Shown here piece after piece: positions 1 to 8,602 of a stretch of 64,000 nucleotides of DNA. Source of the DNA: Negadavirga shengliensis. GTDB taxonomy: Bacteria; Bacteroidota; Bacteroidia; Cytophagales; Cyclobacteriaceae. The translations under genes were made by a program, and so were the position numbers. The DNA is taken from contig NZ_JBHSJJ010000006.1 in assembly GCF_042652345.1 (NCBI RefSeq), positions 186,001 to 250,000 on the forward strand, written 5' to 3'. The notes under the pieces were generated by a model. The model saw only the letters and a program-made list of their open reading frames with translations. It was not told the DNA's origin and did not search any database. Within the stretch, counting starts at the first letter, position 1. Each line of letters begins with the position of its first letter.

Positions 1-1248
1 ACGTTATACGCACATTATCGCGGCGAACCCTTGCCTGACGTTTCCGGATCGCTGAAATCAGCCCATCTTAGTCTGTTTATGAATCCGGAAGCCAAAAATA
101 TTAAAGCCGCTTTGAAGTCACTCCGGGAAGAGAAACTGGCCCTGATGGAAGGTGTAGAGGAGATCATGGTGATGCAGGAAAGCGACAAACCCAGGAAAAC
201 CTTTATTCTTGATCGGGGCGTCTATGATGCTCCCACGCAGGAAGTGGAAGCAGATGTTCCGGAGGTTTTATCCTCATTTTCTGACGAGTGGCCACGTAAC
301 AGGCTTGGTTTGGCCTATTGGCTGACTGATTCGGATAATCCCCTTGTTTCAAGGGTAAGCGTAAACCGCTACTGGTACCGTATTTTTGGCAATGGAATCG
401 TTAAAACAGTAGATGATTTTGGTAGTCAAGGCCAGCTGCCCAGCCATCCTTTGCTGTTGGATTGGTTGGCGGTGGACTTTGTAGCGTCAGGTTGGGATAC
501 CAAGCGGCTGATTAAGCAGATGGTCATGTCTGCAACCTATCGTCAGCAGTCCACGGCCAATGAGGAGCTGAAAGGAGCGGATCCTGAAAATATCCTTTTG
601 GCGAGGGGGCCCAGACACAGGTTGCTGGGAGAATTCATCAGGGATAATTATTTGCATGCCAGCGGTTTGTTGGTAACCCGGCCGGGTGGCCCGAGCGTCA
701 AGACTTATCAGCCAGAAGGCCTGTGGGAAGAAAAGGGGGAATTTTCCCATTTTCTCTTAAATTACAAACAGGATAGCGGGGAAGATCTCTACAGGAGAAG
801 CATGTATACCTTTATCAGACGGACAGCACCTCCTCCTGCCATGACGACTTTTGATGTGCCCAACAGGGAAGAATGTATGGTAAGCAGGCAGGAAACGAAT
901 ACCCCGCTGCAGCCGCTGATCCTTATGAATGACCCGCAGGCAGTGGAAGCCGCGCGGGTGATGGCCGAAAAAATGCAAAGGGAGGGAGGAAAACAACTGG
1001 AGGACCAACTGGTTTTCGGTTTTAGAAGAGCCCTGGGCAGAAAACCCAAAAACAAAGAACTCGATATATTCAAAAGCATGTATGAAAGAGAATATAAGCG
1101 GTTCCGTGCGGACAGAAACGCCGCCAAAGCCCTCATCAGGGTGGGAGAATTCCCGGTGGATTCCACTTTGCCGGAGGAAAACACGGCTGCCCTTACCATG
1201 GTGGCCAGTTTGATGTTTAACCATTACGAATTTTATACCAAACAATAG
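1..1248 (+). CDS. DUF1553 (PSD1) domain protein, 5' end outside window
   Basis: The reading frame is open from the first base of the window, so this is the C-terminal part (about 415 residues) of a longer protein. The region around window residues 100-190 has the DUF1553 pattern: NRYWYRIFGNGIV, then DFGSQGQLPSHPLLLDWLA, then a WDTKRLIKQMVMSATYRQ-like stretch. These proteins are usually preceded by DUF1549 and often a planctomycete-type cytochrome c domain, which would lie upstream. They are usually exported, and their biochemical role is not settled. Five bases separate it from the DUF1501 gene, and this pair is a recurrent operon in Planctomycetes and Bacteroidota, often near sulfatases or glycan genes. 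Family assignment is firm; function is unknown. Confidence 0.85.
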   Translation, partial: TLYAHYRGEPLPDVSGSLKSAHLSLFMNPEAKNIKAALKSLREEKLALMEGVEEIMVMQESDKPRKTFILDRGVYDAPTQEVEADVPEVLSSFSDEWPRNRLGLAYWLTDSDNPLVSRVSVNRYWYRIFGNGIVKTVDDFGSQGQLPSHPLLLDWLAVDFVASGWDTKRLIKQMVMSATYRQQSTANEELKGADPENILLARGPRHRLLGEFIRDNYLHASGLLVTRPGGPSVKTYQPEGLWEEKGEFSHFLLNYKQDSGEDLYRRSMYTFIRRTAPPPAMTTFDVPNREECMVSRQETNTPLQPLILMNDPQAVEAARVMAEKMQREGGKQLEDQLVFGFRRALGRKPKNKELDIFKSMYEREYKRFRADRNAAKALIRVGEFPVDSTLPEENTAALTMVASLMFNHYEFYTKQ

Positions 1249-1253
1249 CAAAG

Positions 1254-2702
1254 ATGTCGGATCTGTGCCATCATGTAAATCGTTACAGCAGAAGAGAATT
1301 TCTGGCCAAAACCGGCTTGGGAATGGGAGGATTGGCCTTGGCTTCATTGATAAACCCTTTTTCTGCGATAGCCCAAAATGACCCTTCAAAAGGAGTGTTA
1401 GGCGCACCCCACTTTCATCCAAAAGTGAAGCGCGTAATCTATCTGTTCCAGAGTGGCGGGCCATCCCAGCTTGAGCTGTTTGACTATAAGCCGGAGTTGA
1501 TCAAAAGAAATGGAGAGCAGTTGCCGGACAGTGTAAGACAGGGGCAGCGGCTTACCGGCATGACGGCGGGCCAAAAATCCATACCCATGGTGGGGTCCAT
1601 ATATGATTTTAAGCAGTACGGCCAATCAGGGGCCTGGGTAAGCGAATTACTTCCGCACATTTCGGGGATTTCTGATGAAATCTGTCTGATCAAATCCATG
1701 TATACAGAGGCCATTAATCATGATCCGGCCATCACTTTTTTTCAGACTGGCTCTCAGTTACCCGGCAGGCCCTCTATTGGTTCCTGGATCAGTTATGGTT
1801 TAGGTTCTGACAATGAAAACCTTCCTGCTTTTTGCGTGTTGCTTTCCCAAGGGAAGAGAGGTGCCCAACCGGTTTATGCGAGATTATGGGGGAACGGCTT
1901 TTTGCCCTCAGTCCATCAAGGGGTACAGTTCAGATCCGGAAAGGATGCAGTGCTTTATCTCAATGATCCTCCGGGCGTGAGCGGACAGGACAGAAAGGCA
2001 TATCTGGATCATTTGAAGCAGCTCTATGATATCCAGTATGAATCTGATAAAGATGCGGAGATCAACTCCAAGATCGCTCAATATGAAATGGCGTACCGCA
2101 TGCAGACCTCGGTGCCGGAGACCATGGACATTTCCGGCGAACCCGATTATATACTCGATATGTATGGGCCGGATGTAAGGATACCAGGCACCTATGCTGC
2201 CAACTGTCTCCTTGCCAGAAGACTGGCGGAAAAGAATGTGAAATTTATACAGCTTTATCATAAAGGTTGGGATCAGCACGGTAACCTGCCTAACGACATA
2301 CAGCTGATGTCCAAGAGTATGGACCAACCTACAGCGGCCCTGGTCAGGGACCTCAAACAGAGGGGTATGTTAGAAGATACGTTGGTGATTTGGGGCGGGG
2401 AGTTTGGAAGAACCAGCTATTCCCAGGGGAGGCTGACCAAAGAGAATTATGGCAGGGACCACCACCCCAATTGTTTTACAATGTGGATGGCAGGTGCAGG
2501 GATAAAAAAGGGGATGACCTATGGAGAAACCGATGAACTGGGATACAATGTAGCCAAAGACCCTGTGCATGTCCATGATTTTCAGGCTACATTATTGCAC
2601 CTTCTGGGAGTAGACCATGAAAGGCTGACCTTCAAGCACCAGGGTAGAAGGTATAGACTGACCGATGTACATGGACAGATAGTTAAGCCGATTCTTATAT
2701 AA
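1254..2702 (+). CDS. DUF1501 domain-containing protein with Tat-type signal
   Basis: This 482-residue protein begins with a twin-arginine motif (SRREFLAKTGLGMGG, residues about 12-26) and a hydrophobic stretch ending in a signal-peptidase-like site near AIAQ, so folded export through Tat is likely. The body matches DUF1501, a family distantly related to the alkaline phosphatase/sulfatase fold. Visible family features are FQSGGPSQLELFDYKP near residue 65, a WDQHGN stretch near 340, WGGEFGRT near 378 and RDHHPNCFTMWMAGAG near 400. These histidines and acidic residues resemble metal ligands of the superfamily. It follows the DUF1553 gene closely and is probably co-transcribed with it. The substrate is unknown. 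Confidence 0.88.
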   Translation: MSDLCHHVNRYSRREFLAKTGLGMGGLALASLINPFSAIAQNDPSKGVLGAPHFHPKVKRVIYLFQSGGPSQLELFDYKPELIKRNGEQLPDSVRQGQRLTGMTAGQKSIPMVGSIYDFKQYGQSGAWVSELLPHISGISDEICLIKSMYTEAINHDPAITFFQTGSQLPGRPSIGSWISYGLGSDNENLPAFCVLLSQGKRGAQPVYARLWGNGFLPSVHQGVQFRSGKDAVLYLNDPPGVSGQDRKAYLDHLKQLYDIQYESDKDAEINSKIAQYEMAYRMQTSVPETMDISGEPDYILDMYGPDVRIPGTYAANCLLARRLAEKNVKFIQLYHKGWDQHGNLPNDIQLMSKSMDQPTAALVRDLKQRGMLEDTLVIWGGEFGRTSYSQGRLTKENYGRDHHPNCFTMWMAGAGIKKGMTYGETDELGYNVAKDPVHVHDFQATLLHLLGVDHERLTFKHQGRRYRLTDVHGQIVKPILI

Positions 2703-3233
2703 ATAGTATTTAATTATTATTTTGAAATCATGTGTATTTTTTCTAAGAACTAACGGGTTCACACATGGGCTCCATTACGGTTACATTTACTTTGTACATA
2801 TGAACCGCTTTATATAATAAAATTATTTTGTCCAAAATATAATTTCTTAGCAGGGGGGAAGCTGAATTAATGATTTTGTATAAAGTGTATTAATGTATCT
2901 TTTAAAAAAAACACCAAAAATATTTTTTATTGATTGGTTATTTTATTTATAATTACCCCCTTAAAATTGATGGGAAAGGAAAATGGTTTGGATAAGTGGT
3001 AAAAAACAAAATTTCATGTATTTATTGTGCAATCGGTTTCATTATGTGTGCAATCGTTTCCACTTGGTGGAAAACCGTGGAGAGTGACGGGGGCTACACT
3101 TAAAAAATCCTTGATAACGAAAATAAAATTTTCTAACGATTATAATATGTGCCTATGTAACACTTATAAGTGATGGGAAGCACTTTTAAAAAATTTCCCT
3201 CAGTTAATAATTAATTAAAACCCAAAAATTATT
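2703..3233. other. AT-rich intergenic region upstream of first susC
   Basis: This 531-base gap holds no credible gene. It is AT-rich and includes two LacI-operator-like sites about 170-200 bases before the susC start (annotated separately). I found no full TAnnTTTG promoter match here, only shortened TAnnTTG-like versions, so the promoter is not placed. Confidence 0.5.
3028..3062. promoter_or_regulatory. two LacI/PurR-like operator half-palindromes, 21 bp apart
   Basis: TGCAATCGGTTTCA (3028-3041) and TGCAATCGTTTCCA (3049-3062) share TGCAATCG and are spaced exactly 21 bp, two helical turns. Each is an imperfect palindrome around a central CG flanked by AA and TT, the layout typical of LacI-family operators. 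They differ from the TTAATCGATTAA sites near 47.5 and 55.4 kb, so a different regulator is expected. The location ahead of a susC/susD operon supports a regulatory role. The assignment is an inference from pattern alone. Confidence 0.4.
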
Positions 3234-6200
3234 ATGAAAAAAACAATACCCAAAAAGCATCCGGTAGGGTTGAAATCTCTGACAATGGCATTGGCTTTAC
3301 AATGTATGCTGTTTTCGCCGTTAATGGCCTTTGATATCAATGACAAGGACCCCAAAAAGGAAAATTTAAAAACAGCCGACGAGTTTCAACAGATTACAGG
3401 TACTGTAAAAGATCAGACTGGAGAGCCCATTCCTGGAGCCACTGTATTGGTAGATGGAAAAGGTAGTGGTACAGCCACAGACATAGACGGCAATTTTACA
3501 ATTGAAGCCAACCAGGGCGACATTTTGATCATTTCTTTTATCGGTTACCAGTCTCAGCGAGTGACCGTAGGTAACCAAACCACGCTTAATATTACCCTTC
3601 AGGAAGATATGTCTTCTCTGGAAGAGGTCATTGTGGTAGGATATGGTACTCAAGAGAAGCGGAACATAACCGGGGCGATTGCCTCTCTTGATGAAAAATC
3701 CATCCGTGAGATGCCCGTCGCTTCTGCCGTGGAGGCCATACAAGGTCAATTGGCAGGTGTTGACGTCGTTTCAAGCGGAGGAAGGCCAGGTCAGGTACCA
3801 CAAATTCTTATCCGGGGGAGAAGGTCTATTTCCGCCTCCAACGATCCATTGTATGTGATCGACGGTATTCCTCAGACAAGTGCCACGTCGGCCATCTTTG
3901 ACATCAACCCCCAGGATATTACTTCCATGGAGGTGTTGAAGGATGCCGCTGCCACCGCCATTTACGGTTCAAGGGGGGCCAATGGCGTAGTAATCATCAC
4001 GACCAAACGGGGCGCGACTACCGGAACCACCACCGTTTCCTATGACGGATACTACGGCATTTCCAACACTACCAGCCGGGTGGAAATGATGAATGGTGAG
4101 CAGTTTGCCGCTCTGAAAAGAGAGTCCAGAAGGTGGGATCCTGATACCAGGGTAGCCCGTTGGGACGGGGTTATCCCACCTGACTCGGAGGTGTTCTTCG
4201 ATCCCGTTGAAATTGAGTCTTTGAATATGGGCAGATCTACTGATTGGTTGGATTTGGTGTTGAAAAACGGTTATCAAACCAACCACCAATTCAGCGTAAA
4301 TGGAGGTAATGAAAAGACCCAGTTTAATATATCCTTAGGCTATTTCGACGAGGAAGGACTGATTGAAAACATGGATTATCAAAGGGTGACAGCCAGAATC
4401 AACTTGGATCATAAAATCAGCGACATATTTAAAGTGGGTACATCGTTCTTGACTTCAAACGTGGTACAAAACTGGGGTTCGGGTTCTACTCTCGGTGAAG
4501 CCGTTTCCAATAGTCCGCTTGGGGTCCCGTATAATGAGGACGGGAGTGTGAAGTTTTTGCCTACAAACGATGGTATACGTACCAATCCTTTGAGCGAGGT
4601 GGTTCCGGGAGCTTATGTGGATGAGAGAAGGTTTACAAGAATCTTTGCACCTGTCTATTTCGATGTGAACATTGCAGATGGTTTGAAATTTACCACCAAT
4701 GCAGGACCTGATATCCGATTCAGGAGGCATGGATTGTTTAGGGGAAGTTTGACAAATGCCAATAGGGGTGGACCAGCAAATGCTGCAAGAGTTAACGAAT
4801 TGGACATGGGCTATACTGTGGAGAATATTCTTAATTACAATAAAACCTTTGGAGAGAAACATACCGTCCAAGGGACACTTTTGCAGAGTATTCAAGGGCT
4901 AAGGTCGGAACAGGACTCAACAGGTGTCTCCAACCTGCCTTATGAAAGCCAACTGTTTTATGACATGGGATCAGCAGAAGTGAGAAACGTATCTGCAAGC
5001 CGCTTGAGAGAATGGAGTTTGGCGTCGTATATGGGTAGGGTAAACTATGAATTGGCGGGTAAGTATCTTTTCCAAGCCACCATGCGTGCAGACGGTTCTT
5101 CCCGATTGGCGAAAGGCAGGAAGTGGGCCTATTTTCCTGGAGCTTCAATAGGATGGAGAATGATTGAAGAGAATTTCATGAGAGGGCAGGATTTTGTTAC
5201 CGAATTAAAATTGAGAGCATCATATGGTCGCGTGGGTAACACCTCGGTCAATCCTTATCAAACTTTAGGAAGACTGAGAAGGACCGTTTATGCCTTTGGT
5301 GATACCCAGGCTCTGGGATACGGGTTAGGCGAAATCCCAAACCCTGACTTAGGCTGGGAGATTTCCTCTACCATCAACGCGGGTGTGGATTTTGGCTTCT
5401 TTAACAACCAATTATCGGGCTCATTTGAATATTTTGTGACCAATACCACTGATATCCTATTGGCCAGGAATCTGCCATTTACTTCAGGGTATCAAAATAT
5501 TCTACAAAACATTGGGGCCACCCGATCCAGTGGTGTGGAACTCACTTTGAATGCCACTCCGATACATAAACCGAATTTCAGGTGGGACATCCAGTTCAAT
5601 GCTTCTTCCTGGAATGAAAGAATTGTGGACTTGGTTTTGAAGGATGAGCAGGGCAACTCCATAGATGACGTGGGTAACAATTGGTTTATCGGCCAACCTA
5701 TCCGGGTTTTCTTCGATTATGAGAAAATAGGTATATGGCAGGCGGATGAAGCAGACTTGGCCTTTGAAATGGAACAGAAGGTTCCTGGGGAAATCAAGTT
5801 GAAGGACCAGGATGGAGACGGCATTATTACTCCTGCTGACAGGGTGGTACTGGGTACCGATGTCCCTGATGTAGTAGGTGGTATTACCAATAGGTTCCAG
5901 CTTGGGAATTTTGATTTGAGTGTTTTCTTCTTTTACCGACTCGGTCATATGGTGAGAAGCCGTTTCCACGACAGCAATAACGGACTGTTTGGACGGTACA
6001 ATAACCTGAATGTGGACTACTGGACAATAGACAATCCAAGCAATGAGAATCCGAGACCTAATGTGAATCAGGAATTCCCAAGACATGGATCCACCAGAAG
6101 TTACTTTGACGGTAGTTTCGTGAAACTGAGGAATGTGACCCTCGGGTACAACCTTCCCGCACCCATCGCGAACAAACTCTTCATGAGCAGGGCAAGGATC

Positions 6201-6332
6201 TATGCGCAGGCACAAAACCCCATATTCTGGGCAAATTTTGAAACTTGGGATCCTGAAATCGCAGGGGAAATCAATGCGGGGACCGTTCCCTCGCCACGTC
6301 AATTTATCTTGGGGGTAAATGTTGCATTCTAA
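3234..6332 (+). CDS. SusC/RagA-family TonB-dependent outer membrane transporter
   Basis: This 1,032-residue protein has an N-terminal hydrophobic signal (residues about 14-33), a carboxypeptidase-D-like domain (about 54-125, ITGTVKDQTGEPIPGATV), a TonB-box region EEVIVVGYGTQEKRNITGAI (about 130-149), a plug domain with VIDGIPQ and MEVLKDAAATAIYGSRGANG, and a long beta-barrel ending in an aromatic residue (VNVAF). Members import oligosaccharides across the outer membrane using TonB energy, with a SusD partner as lid. The partner susD gene follows immediately, its likely start being 13 bases after this stop. The substrate cannot be read from the sequence; the neighbouring sulfatase and DUF1593 remnant suggest a complex or sulfated glycan. 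Confidence 0.96.
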   Translation: MKKTIPKKHPVGLKSLTMALALQCMLFSPLMAFDINDKDPKKENLKTADEFQQITGTVKDQTGEPIPGATVLVDGKGSGTATDIDGNFTIEANQGDILIISFIGYQSQRVTVGNQTTLNITLQEDMSSLEEVIVVGYGTQEKRNITGAIASLDEKSIREMPVASAVEAIQGQLAGVDVVSSGGRPGQVPQILIRGRRSISASNDPLYVIDGIPQTSATSAIFDINPQDITSMEVLKDAAATAIYGSRGANGVVIITTKRGATTGTTTVSYDGYYGISNTTSRVEMMNGEQFAALKRESRRWDPDTRVARWDGVIPPDSEVFFDPVEIESLNMGRSTDWLDLVLKNGYQTNHQFSVNGGNEKTQFNISLGYFDEEGLIENMDYQRVTARINLDHKISDIFKVGTSFLTSNVVQNWGSGSTLGEAVSNSPLGVPYNEDGSVKFLPTNDGIRTNPLSEVVPGAYVDERRFTRIFAPVYFDVNIADGLKFTTNAGPDIRFRRHGLFRGSLTNANRGGPANAARVNELDMGYTVENILNYNKTFGEKHTVQGTLLQSIQGLRSEQDSTGVSNLPYESQLFYDMGSAEVRNVSASRLREWSLASYMGRVNYELAGKYLFQATMRADGSSRLAKGRKWAYFPGASIGWRMIEENFMRGQDFVTELKLRASYGRVGNTSVNPYQTLGRLRRTVYAFGDTQALGYGLGEIPNPDLGWEISSTINAGVDFGFFNNQLSGSFEYFVTNTTDILLARNLPFTSGYQNILQNIGATRSSGVELTLNATPIHKPNFRWDIQFNASSWNERIVDLVLKDEQGNSIDDVGNNWFIGQPIRVFFDYEKIGIWQADEADLAFEMEQKVPGEIKLKDQDGDGIITPADRVVLGTDVPDVVGGITNRFQLGNFDLSVFFFYRLGHMVRSRFHDSNNGLFGRYNNLNVDYWTIDNPSNENPRPNVNQEFPRHGSTRSYFDGSFVKLRNVTLGYNLPAPIANKLFMSRARIYAQAQNPIFWANFETWDPEIAGEINAGTVPSPRQFILGVNVAF

Positions 6333-6345
6333 AAAATTGGAAATC

Positions 6346-8049
6346 ATGAAAAAATACATAGCAACTCTAGCAATAGCTGCAACCGCCTTTATGTCCCAGT
6401 CCTGTGAGGACTATCTTGAAGAAAACCTGGTTACAGGGGTTTCCGCTGGCACGTTTTATACTACACCTGCGGGCTTGGAAGCTGCGGTTAATGCTACTTA
6501 TGCAGAAAATAAGTTTTTTTACGGGCCTGAAAGAGGTTTTACCATGACTGTCTTTGGTACGGACGTGCATACTAATGGAGCAGACGGAAGCCATAAAATG
6601 ATCAACCTTTATGATGGGGCCTTGGATCCCACCCAAGGGTTTGTTCGGGATACCTGGAGGGATTTCTACCGTGGGATCAATCAAGCCAATGCCGTTATCA
6701 ACCGGTCGGCTGAAATTACTGGTATGTCAGAGGAGTTGATAAATACCAGAATAGCTGAGGTGAGGTTTCTGAGGGCACTCTTCTACTTTAACCTGGTGAG
6801 GTTCTATGGAGACGTGCATTTGTCCCTGGACGAGACCGAGGGTGTAGAAATTACAGCCAATAGGACCCCGGCTGGACAGATCTATTCCGAGGCGATTATA
6901 CCCGATTTGCAGTTTGCCATCCAGACCTTGGATGCGTCACCTGCTGATTATATGCGGGCATCCAGGCCTGCGGCTGAATTTCTTTTGGCCAAGGTTCTCA
7001 TGACCCGTGCCTATCAGCCTTATGGAAATGGTAACAGTGATGCCCAGGAAGCAGAGCGTTTGATGACCAATGTGATCGAAAATTATGGTTTTCAGTTGTT
7101 GGAAGATCTGGCGGATTTATGGGACTTGGACAATCAACGGAATGCCGAAATTGTTTGGTCTGTCCAAAACAATAAAAACCAAGTGGATGAGGGGATAGAT
7201 GGCCAGGGGCATAGAGGTCACCTTTATTTCCTCATGGAATACGATGTACTGCCTGGAATGGCAAGGGATACCGAAAATGGCCGACCTTGGAAGCGGTTCA
7301 GACCTACGGATTTTCACCTTTCTTTGTGGAACAGGGAAATTGATTCCAGGTATGACAAAACCTACAAACATGTGTGGTATTCCAATAATGAAGGGGGTAT
7401 ACCTCGATGGACCCAAGCTGATGCTGATGCGGGCTATGTTTCCGCAAACCAAGTAGGAGAAAGGAAATTTGCGTTGGGTGATACAGCGGTATATATCCCT
7501 GGACCTGGTAAAGACCATGAATGGACGGCTGAGAGAAGAGGCCGGGCACCCTATCTTGTGTTCACCCGAGCCCAATATGATGAACGCTTTTATCCAACGC
7601 TTAATAAATGGATTGATCCTACCCGCCCGAACAGGCAGCATGAGCAGGGGCAAAGGGACCATCCGCTGATGAGGCTCGCCGATGCTTACTTGATCAGGGC
7701 GGAGGCCAGAATCATGCAGGGAAACACCGCCGGTGCGGCTGAGGATATCAATGTGATTCGCAGAAGAGCCGCGTGGCCGGGAATGGAAGCCCAAATGGAG
7801 ATTACGCCTGCCGAGGCCACTTTGGATTTTCTACTGGATGAAAGAGCCAGGGAATTGGACGGGGAAGGACATCGTTGGTTCGACCTGACAAGAACTGGAA
7901 CATTAGTAGAAAGGGTCAGGGCCCACAATGTGGAAGCTGCTCCTAATATCCAGGATTACCACATTTTCCGGCCAATTCCATTGGATCAAATCGATCGTAC
8001 AGAAGGCGGTTATCGCCAAAACTGCGGATATCCAGGTGCCGATTGTTGA
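6346..8049 (+). CDS. SusD/RagB-family nutrient-binding lipoprotein
   Basis: I prefer the ATG at 6346 over the in-frame one at 6319. The later start gives a clean lipoprotein signal (KKYIATLAIAATAFMSQSC, lipidated Cys at residue 20), while the earlier one overlaps the susC stop. The mature 567-residue protein shows SusD features: an EARFLRALFYF-like helix (here EVRFLRALFYFNLVRFYGDV), a central TPR-like helical part, and a C-terminal DERARELDGEGHRWFDLTRTG motif. It is the surface-exposed glycan-binding partner of the upstream SusC. The pair is followed by a strong terminator. Confidence 0.95.
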   Translation: MKKYIATLAIAATAFMSQSCEDYLEENLVTGVSAGTFYTTPAGLEAAVNATYAENKFFYGPERGFTMTVFGTDVHTNGADGSHKMINLYDGALDPTQGFVRDTWRDFYRGINQANAVINRSAEITGMSEELINTRIAEVRFLRALFYFNLVRFYGDVHLSLDETEGVEITANRTPAGQIYSEAIIPDLQFAIQTLDASPADYMRASRPAAEFLLAKVLMTRAYQPYGNGNSDAQEAERLMTNVIENYGFQLLEDLADLWDLDNQRNAEIVWSVQNNKNQVDEGIDGQGHRGHLYFLMEYDVLPGMARDTENGRPWKRFRPTDFHLSLWNREIDSRYDKTYKHVWYSNNEGGIPRWTQADADAGYVSANQVGERKFALGDTAVYIPGPGKDHEWTAERRGRAPYLVFTRAQYDERFYPTLNKWIDPTRPNRQHEQGQRDHPLMRLADAYLIRAEARIMQGNTAGAAEDINVIRRRAAWPGMEAQMEITPAEATLDFLLDERARELDGEGHRWFDLTRTGTLVERVRAHNVEAAPNIQDYHIFRPIPLDQIDRTEGGYRQNCGYPGADC

Positions 8050-8070
8050 TAGATACAAAGTTTATTATAA

Positions 8071-8106
8071 AAAAAACTCCAGGCCAAATAGCCTGGAGTT
8101 TTTTTT
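8071..8106 (+). terminator. Rho-independent terminator after susD
   Basis: A perfect 10-bp stem, AACTCCAGGC (8075-8084) with GCCTGGAGTT (8091-8100), and a six-base loop are followed by an uninterrupted T run. It ends the first susC/susD transcript about 25 bases after the stop codon. Confidence 0.9.
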
Positions 8107-8160
8107 ATGGGCGATGTATTTCCCATCTTTACCAGTTTGTTAAAAAGGGTTAGGTCGTTT

Positions 8161-8385
8161 TTATTCAATGCCGGTGATTATTGCCCGGGGGTAGGATACC
8201 AAAGACGGTGAGCCGTTGTCATGTACTTCCAAAATGACATGGATGGTCCCCGTCCCTATATCTGAGGGAACCGTTATGCTTACCATGTCCGGATTATCCG
8301 CGCTTTTCAGATCAAGATCTCCCTTATAAGTGCCTGGTTCCCGGTAAATGTACCAGTAGAACGACAGATCAATATGAATTGCATA
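8161..8385 (-). pseudogene. C-terminal remnant of a DUF1593 (Sde182-like) gene
   Basis: Reading the minus strand from about 8385 to the TAA at 8161 gives an open frame of some 70 residues. It contains WYIYREPGTYKGDLDL, then IHVILEVHDNGSPSLVSYPR. This is the characteristic C-terminal beta domain of DUF1593/Sde182-type cellulose-binding proteins, in which a WxxYxEAGTYKG segment is followed by an IHxILEVTDNGTPxLxxYxR segment. Further upstream on the minus strand the frame becomes AT-rich and meets a stop, and no N-terminal nucleoside-hydrolase-like domain is present. It is best read as the surviving 3' end of a deleted gene between susD and the sulfatase. Confidence 0.7.
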
Positions 8386-8537
8386 TAAAAAAATGAATAA
8401 AATTGAAAAAAGACCATTTGAACGTTAAGTAGCCAATGTGTCAGGAAAAACAGGGTGCATTCAGGTTTGGATATCAAGTTTTAGCTGTCATTTTCATGGG
8501 CTTTTTTTGTTTCTACAACATTTTGGCTAGATTTAAA

Positions 8538-8545
8538 TAAATTTG
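8538..8545 (+). promoter_or_regulatory. candidate -7 box (TAAATTTG) for the sulfatase
   Basis: TAAATTTG matches the Bacteroidota -7 consensus TAnnTTTG and lies 57 bases before the sulfatase ATG. No TTG is found at the ideal 19-bp distance upstream, so this is a tentative call. Confidence 0.35.
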
Positions 8546-8602
8546 TTTTTCAAGCTTGTTGCCATCAATTTAGACTGATATTCACAAAATAATTACATCT
8601 TT

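Larger units (their letters stand above)
8107..8602. other. intergenic region with gene remnant and sulfatase upstream region
   Basis: Apart from the DUF1593 remnant (8161-8385) this stretch has no credible coding sequence. The part after 8390 is AT-rich and contains a promoter-like box ahead of the sulfatase. Confidence 0.5.

Noticed and set aside
757..1464. Long minus-strand open frame (235 codons) antisense to the DUF1553 and DUF1501 genes
   Set aside because: It spans the junction of two well-supported genes, lacks any recognisable domain, and its composition is what is expected from the complement of coding DNA.
5502..6359. Minus-strand open frame of 285 codons antisense to the first susC
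   Set aside because: It overlaps the conserved beta-barrel coding sequence completely and has no domain or signal of its own.
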